This document shows, piece by piece, positions 1 to 64,000 of a stretch of DNA of 64,000 nt; within the stretch, counting starts at the first letter, position 1, and the number at the start of each line of letters is the position of its first letter. The position numbers were made by a program, and so were the translations under genes. The stretch comes from Halocaridina rubra (taxonomy: Eukaryota; Arthropoda; Malacostraca; Decapoda; Atyidae): contig JAXCGZ010007634.1 in the NCBI GenBank assembly GCA_037179515.1, positions 61,001 through 125,000 of the forward strand, in the 5' to 3' direction. Under the pieces are notes generated by a model that was not told where the DNA came from, made no database searches, and was given only the letters and a program-made list of their open reading frames with translations.

Positions 1-120
1 CATATTCACGTGACGAGTGGTGATGTTGTAAATAAGGCAGAAACTCAGGCGCTGTTTAGGGCGCTGGCTGAGGATTATCTGGAGAGGCAGAGTTTACATG
101 GTTTTCTGGGAAAGGTATAG
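1..120 (+). other. Short open segment, possible exon or mobile-element remnant
   Basis: Open from the window edge: HIHVTSGDVVNKAETQAL then FRALAEDYLERQSLHGFLGK, ending in GTATAG, where AAAG/GTATAG could be a donor. Composition differs from the AT-rich text that follows. The product is not recognised, and there is no link to PMCA in this frame. Confidence 0.25.
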
Positions 121-2337
121 GATGCTGATTCCTCATTCTCTTGGCTTCATCAAGTAATAATGGCAGTGGTTCAAAGTTAGCTGTGACCCATAGGGTGATA
201 TGTATGCTTCGTTCCATTGAGAGATCCAACTTATTCTCAAGATCTAGTTCTTGGACATTCCTTCAATGTCCATACTATTTGCTGAGACTTGGCCTCCTCA
301 GAGTTTTCTGCTTCTTATTCTGCCGAGGGCCTCCTCAGAGTCTTCTGCTTCTTATTCTGCCGAGGATTGCATAATTTCCATGGTACATGTATTGGCATCA
401 GTAAGGAGTTGTGAGTACTGAGTCTAGATCATTATTAATCTTGCTCACTTCCATTTTGCTGCTACTGCCTGGGTTAAAAAGTTTTGCTGTGGAAAAGGAT
501 TTGGGATGAATATAAACACCAGAATCCCAACTAGTAGCTCCTGAATTATATTTCAATTGATATTTCAGACATTTTCTTCTCTATAGTCATTTTTGTGATG
601 TAGCAAGAAAGGTTCCTAGTGTGGATGTCTCATCAATCCTGCTGGCTTAAGTACATCATTAGATGTGTATGAATCGCTGGTGAAGCAGTATATTATGAAT
701 CTGAAATTGACATGAGACAAAATTCTCATCCTGATATTGCATGTAAAAAAAAAAAGCTCCAAGAAATGTATTCTTCCTCAATCTTGCTAAAAGAATAGAT
801 TGGCTTGTGCTGGGTATATTTTAGGACTAGTTGGCTTTCGGTGCATGTACCCAAGTCAGTTCATAATCTGTATTTCCAGTTTTACATCTGGAAATACAGA
901 TGAAGATTAAAAAAATTTCATGTTGATATGATTTTTGCTTTATTTATTCCTCTATCAACTGGGAATGTATGTGGTAAGGAGGTACTTCAGTTTGGCACCT
1001 TCATTTATATGGCAATCAAAGTTTTCTTTTGAATACCCAGAAGTTTTTACAGAGTATTAATTTTCCTCTCTTTTGACTTAAGCATGTTTGAAATCTATTT
1101 ATGCATTTTTGAACAGTTTCTGATTTGTAGGTTCTGTATATGGTTACACCCAACTTTGTAAATGGCATTCTCATTGTAGGTTTTCATAATCCTCTTTAAC
1201 TGTTTGCTGAAATTCTTACTGTATTTGGATATCTCCTTTAGGTGTGTCCTATCTGATTCTGTAATCATCAGGCATCAGAGTCTGTTGCTTATGTCATTAA
1301 CTAGTTTGCTGCTTCATGTAGATGTGATAATTTGATGAGGTAGTTGACACCCAGTTGCTGTTTGATAGAGTATGTCGGTAGGTGAAAACCAGGAGGGGTT
1401 GTACATGACTAAATTGGATATTCTGCTCTGTACCTAAGTCAGTTACTGGGATTTTAAATGTAATGTTATCTATTGTTTTATTGATTCATATCAGTTTGAC
1501 CATGAAATTCAATAGGTTTCTTTTAAGCTTTTCCCACACAGTCATCCCACAGCTTATGCAAATTAAACTAATGGGGTTTTGACTATATACGAATTGAAAA
1601 TAATATATAAAAAAGATATAATTTGAAAGTGTGTGAAGCAAAACTGGAATGAGCTCAAAACGCTCAGCTTGAAATTTTTGCGCACCGAGGCAGCATGGTG
1701 CGAGAGTAAATGCGGAGAATGTTGAAACATGACATGTATACACATGCTGGTGTGGGCAACAAGTGAGTCAGTCTTTATCTTATGCCAGTCAGAGAAACAT
1801 TTTGTGTCTCCACACTTGTCGTGGTCATTGCATTCATGAATTGTGATGCATATTTTTACACTTGTATAAAATTTTAACCAAAATAGTCAAGTGCTCAGGG
1901 CAGTAATAAAAAGCCAAAAAAAGGCTAGGGATATGTTAAGTCTCTAACAATAATTCAAAATGTTAACGCAGATAAAAACAATGTCAACATCCTAATTAGC
2001 ATGGAAATATTATATTATCAGGTCTCTGGAGAGTGCTATTGTATATTCTCTCTTAGCTATAAAACTGCTATATTTATATTTTTCTACTTGGTTCTTGTTT
2101 TTTTTTTTTTTTTTTTTTCAGTGAAATATGATTAGACCTTACCTGGTGAAAGTTGTGCATGTTTATTTATTTATTTATTTTTTTTTATTGATTGTGACAC
2201 CAGGACTGGCAAATTTGATGTGATTGGTGTACTACTGTATTAAGATTAGTGTCAGAAGAATTCTTCAGTAATCAGTTAGAGGACTTAATGTGTTTGTGTT
2301 CCTCTATATAATAAATATATATATTTTTTTTTCACAG
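1..2337 (+). other. Sequence upstream of the first coding exon
   Basis: AT-rich and probably the 3' part of a 5' intron, since it ends in a splice acceptor. The first 120 bp are GC-richer and open in one frame (see next entry). No TATA or CpG-rich promoter was recognised. Confidence 0.6.
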
Positions 2338-2415
2338 GGGCTACGGTGTAGTTGGGGGTACCGTGAGCGTGGTGAGTAGCAGCAGCAGTGGAGGAGTGCG
2401 AGAGCAGCGTGCAGA
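2338..2415 (+). other. 5' UTR part of the first coding exon, preceded by a splice acceptor
   Basis: A pyrimidine run ending in TTTCACAG (AG at 2336-2337) directly precedes a GC-rich stretch, so this exon is probably internal and a non-coding exon lies upstream. The stretch has no ATG and carries an in-frame TAG at 2377-2379, 39 nt before the start codon. That fixes the ATG at 2416 as the first usable start in this frame. The start context has A at -3 and G at +4. Confidence 0.7.
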
Positions 2416-61838
<59,423 letters not shown>

Positions 61839-61853
<15 letters not shown>

Positions 61854-61918
61854 TCCCAGTCCCACTGTTTTAAGGGTCGAGACTGCAGTGTAATCCCAGT
61901 CCCACTGTTTTAAGGGTC
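61839..61918 (+). repeat. Perfect 40-bp tandem duplication over the stop codon
   Basis: GAGACTGCAGTGTAATCCCA plus the following 20 bases (61839-61878) is repeated identically at 61879-61918. The first copy contains the last codons (E-T-A-V) and the stop. The second lies in the 3' UTR. Confidence 0.97.
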
Positions 61919-62727
61919 AACTGCATTTCCAGCAGCAGTCATTCACTTGCAGAATCAGAGATGTGATATAGCAGCAGCAGTTATGAACCTGTGGTTAGCA
62001 CCATTATAGCTAGTAACAGGTAGCACCCGTGATTTGGTGCTGAGGTGCTGGTCTCCGCCGCGACTGACAATTACTGACTGCGATAATCAGGGTGGTGAAG
62101 CCAGGCTTAAAAACGGTGAGATTTTATTTCAATGGGAAGAACAACTTTTGGGTGTTACACAGGCTTTTTGTTTGTGATAAAAACTGCCTGGGCTCCTTTT
62201 GACTGTTTTGTCTTCCTGGGGGCTTCTCACCTGCAACTACCCACCCTGAATACTTGACCTTAAGGGCACAACCCACCTGTGCCAATGCCTGTGCCCACCT
62301 TTGGTGCACACCCACACTCACTGGTGTACGCCAAGGACTTACTCAACAGTGTGCCGTGCCCCTTGTTTCATCATGTCCTACTGTTAATAGTCTTGTGTAT
62401 AGTAAGGGTTGTTATTGCATAGTCTACCAATTATAGAAATGGTAAAAGGGTTTTTGCCAGAGGGTTAGATCTGTTGAACAATACTATGGACAAATTACCA
62501 TTATACCAGTAGTCAAAGAAATGTTTAAAACTCTCTAAAGAAGTTGTGAAAACTTGTATATTCCTGAATGTTCTTAATTCTTGTTTTCTAAAAAAAAAAA
62601 AACAATGTTGGCTGTTCCTGATTGCTAGAGTCTATACATCTCTGTTTTGTTTATGTTTGGCAGTATTGTTTTGTCCATTTGCTGTGAATGAAAGGTGAGA
62701 CCTAGGCAGTATGAGAGTTATGGTACC

Positions 62728-62815
62728 TTTTAGCTTAACTGGTATGATCGTTGCGTTGCTAACGGTTATGCGGCCGTGTTAGCCTTGTTCACAGCCCGAC
62801 TCGGCTAAGACATAA
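62728..62815 (+). ncRNA. tRNA-like sequence or SINE head
   Basis: TAGCTTAACTGG matches the Pol III A-box pattern, and TTGTTCACAGCCC is a partial B box 60 bases later. GCTAACGG and CCGTGTTAGC between them can pair. A complete cloverleaf was not obtained, so it is best read as a tRNA-derived repeat or pseudogene. Confidence 0.35.
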
Positions 62816-63001
62816 CCACTACAGATGTCTATTTTTATTTAGACATCTTTGCATTTAATACTAATATCCTAACATTATGGGGGTTCGTTTTTATGGAGCA
62901 ATAGTTGTTTTTGAAGTATATATAATAGTGACAATGCTTGTCAATAATTCAATCACTGAGGGGTAATTGTCATGTTATGTAATTATTAAAAAAATATTAC
63001 A

Positions 63002-63007
63002 AATAAA
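63002..63007 (+). promoter_or_regulatory. Candidate polyadenylation signal AATAAA
   Basis: Canonical AATAAA about 1.15 kb after the exon 20 stop, with GT-rich text downstream. Another AATAAA occurs at about 63567. Which is used cannot be told. Confidence 0.35.
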
Positions 63008-64000
63008 CTGGTGCACGGTTGTTTACAACCTTGATCACCTGTTACAATGTTGGCTAGCCTGTGGAACCAATTTATTTTGTTGTGCTCGTGTGAGGAGCAC
63101 CTTGAAGGCCTGCAGTGGACTGCAGCCACCCAAAGAGGAAAACCTTGAATTTAACATGATCTGAACCTTTTTCTGCAGCACTTTATCTTTCAAGTTACGA
63201 GATGATTTGCGATCAAGCGTTATTTTAAATTTAGAGAACCTTCTCACACAAAATATCTTAAGAGGCCTTTCCCAAAAGCATTTTCTTCTTTTATTATTTT
63301 AAATAAGACTTACTTTTTTATTGGAGCCAATTTACTTTTTACTACCTTCAATTTCTGTACATTTGCTAATGGTTTACTCTTTGGGTAGGTTGCTTTCTCC
63401 CATCCTGTTCTTAAGTGTGGCAAATATGCATTAGTTTTAAGTCAAGTTTCTCTGGGCTGTTCACCAAACCATTACACATAACAAATTGTAGTTCATAGAG
63501 AACAGTTACTTCAATTTTTTTCTGTAGAGGAAGTGAAATATTTTCTAAATAAGGAAATGTAAATCCAATAAATGTTATTGTAAAATGGTAGAGATAAAAA
63601 CCAAGGTCAACCTTCTGTAAATCTTCAGTCATTTTGTGATGCTCGTCTATTAATATGTCAGCCACAACACTTATTATATTGTTTTTGTCATATAAGTCTA
63701 GGACTGAGGAAGTGTAAGATCACTAAAGAAGTTTTATAAAGGCCTTGTACTTCTTTTGGTCCAATATCGGATGCGTGATTGCGTATGTTTGTTTTGAGCA
63801 TTTATGCGTGCAGTAAAGAATGAGTATGGTTGCGCACTTGTGTATTTTTATGTGTGGCAGTGTGCTTTTGAATATGTGTGTTTGTGTGTGCATTCTAGTG
63901 TGAAGTGTGTAAGAGTGTGTGATTGAATGTGTGTGGGTATGTGTAGTGAGAAGTAGCCAGGCCAAAAGAACACTCTCCATGCAGCAAAAGGAAGGTGTTG

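Larger units (their letters stand above)
61854..64000 (+). other. 3' UTR of the exon 20 isoform and downstream sequence
   Basis: Begins with the second copy of the 40-bp repeat. GC-richer to about 62340, then AT-rich. A tRNA-like segment lies at 62728-62815 and a candidate poly-A signal at 63002-63007. A TG-rich stretch lies at 63800-63950. No other gene recognised. Confidence 0.6.

Overview
This is a window of animal genomic DNA, most likely from a decapod crustacean or a similar arthropod. Its one recognisable cellular gene is a plasma-membrane calcium-transporting P-type ATPase (PMCA, the ATP2B family) on the + strand. The animal assignment rests on GT-AG introns, several tRNA-like SINE families, Tigger/pogo DNA transposons, a Jockey/CR1-type LINE and very long (TA)n microsatellites. 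The crustacean assignment is inference from repeat content and general resemblance to arthropod PMCAs. No species marker is present.

The coding part of the gene runs from an ATG at 2416 to a stop at 61853. I placed 18 constitutive coding exons (2416-44970) from splice sites, reading phase and family motifs. They join in one frame to 1112 codons. They carry the P2B hallmarks in order: N-terminal cytosolic segment, TM1-2, TGES actuator loop, lipid-binding linker, TM3-4 with PEGLP, the DKTGT phosphorylation site, nucleotide-binding KGAS, DPVRPE and [15 protein letters not shown], and TM5-10 with the VNLIMD calcium site.

The gene appears built for alternative splicing at three places, all phase-compatible. 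(1) A possible 9-nt microexon at 7606-7614 adds Gly-Pro-Glu after TM1. (2) A 69-nt basic/acidic cassette at 21980-22048 sits at the position of vertebrate splice site A. (3) After exon 18 there are two alternative C-terminal tails (site C): exon 19A (56678-57241, ending ETSI) and exon 20 (61635-61853, ending ETAV), the latter with an optional 69-nt exon 19B (59636-59704). Both tails begin with a calmodulin-binding-like basic/hydrophobic stretch and end in a class I PDZ ligand.

The rest is intronic and repetitive. Introns 2 (7.4 kb), 5 (7.7 kb), 16 (9.7 kb) and 18 (11.7 kb) are large. Intron 16 holds a broken LINE reverse transcriptase (about 33.84-35.27 kb) followed by three related Tigger/pogo elements: A 35390-36861, B 36955-38751 and C 39109-42210, the last with a decayed transposase. 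They are separated by (TA)n arrays. Smaller terminal-inverted-repeat elements (MITEs) and SINE copies are scattered through introns 2, 3, 5, 9, 11, 12, 13, 15 and 18. Thirteen long (TA)n arrays together cover about 2 kb. Several of them border or flank TA-targeting transposons, suggesting that microsatellites and transposons shaped the introns together.

No second protein-coding gene, classical tRNA gene, rRNA or CRISPR array could be supported. The true promoter and first non-coding exon are not identified, because the first coding exon begins just after a splice acceptor. The 3' end probably lies within 61854-64000.
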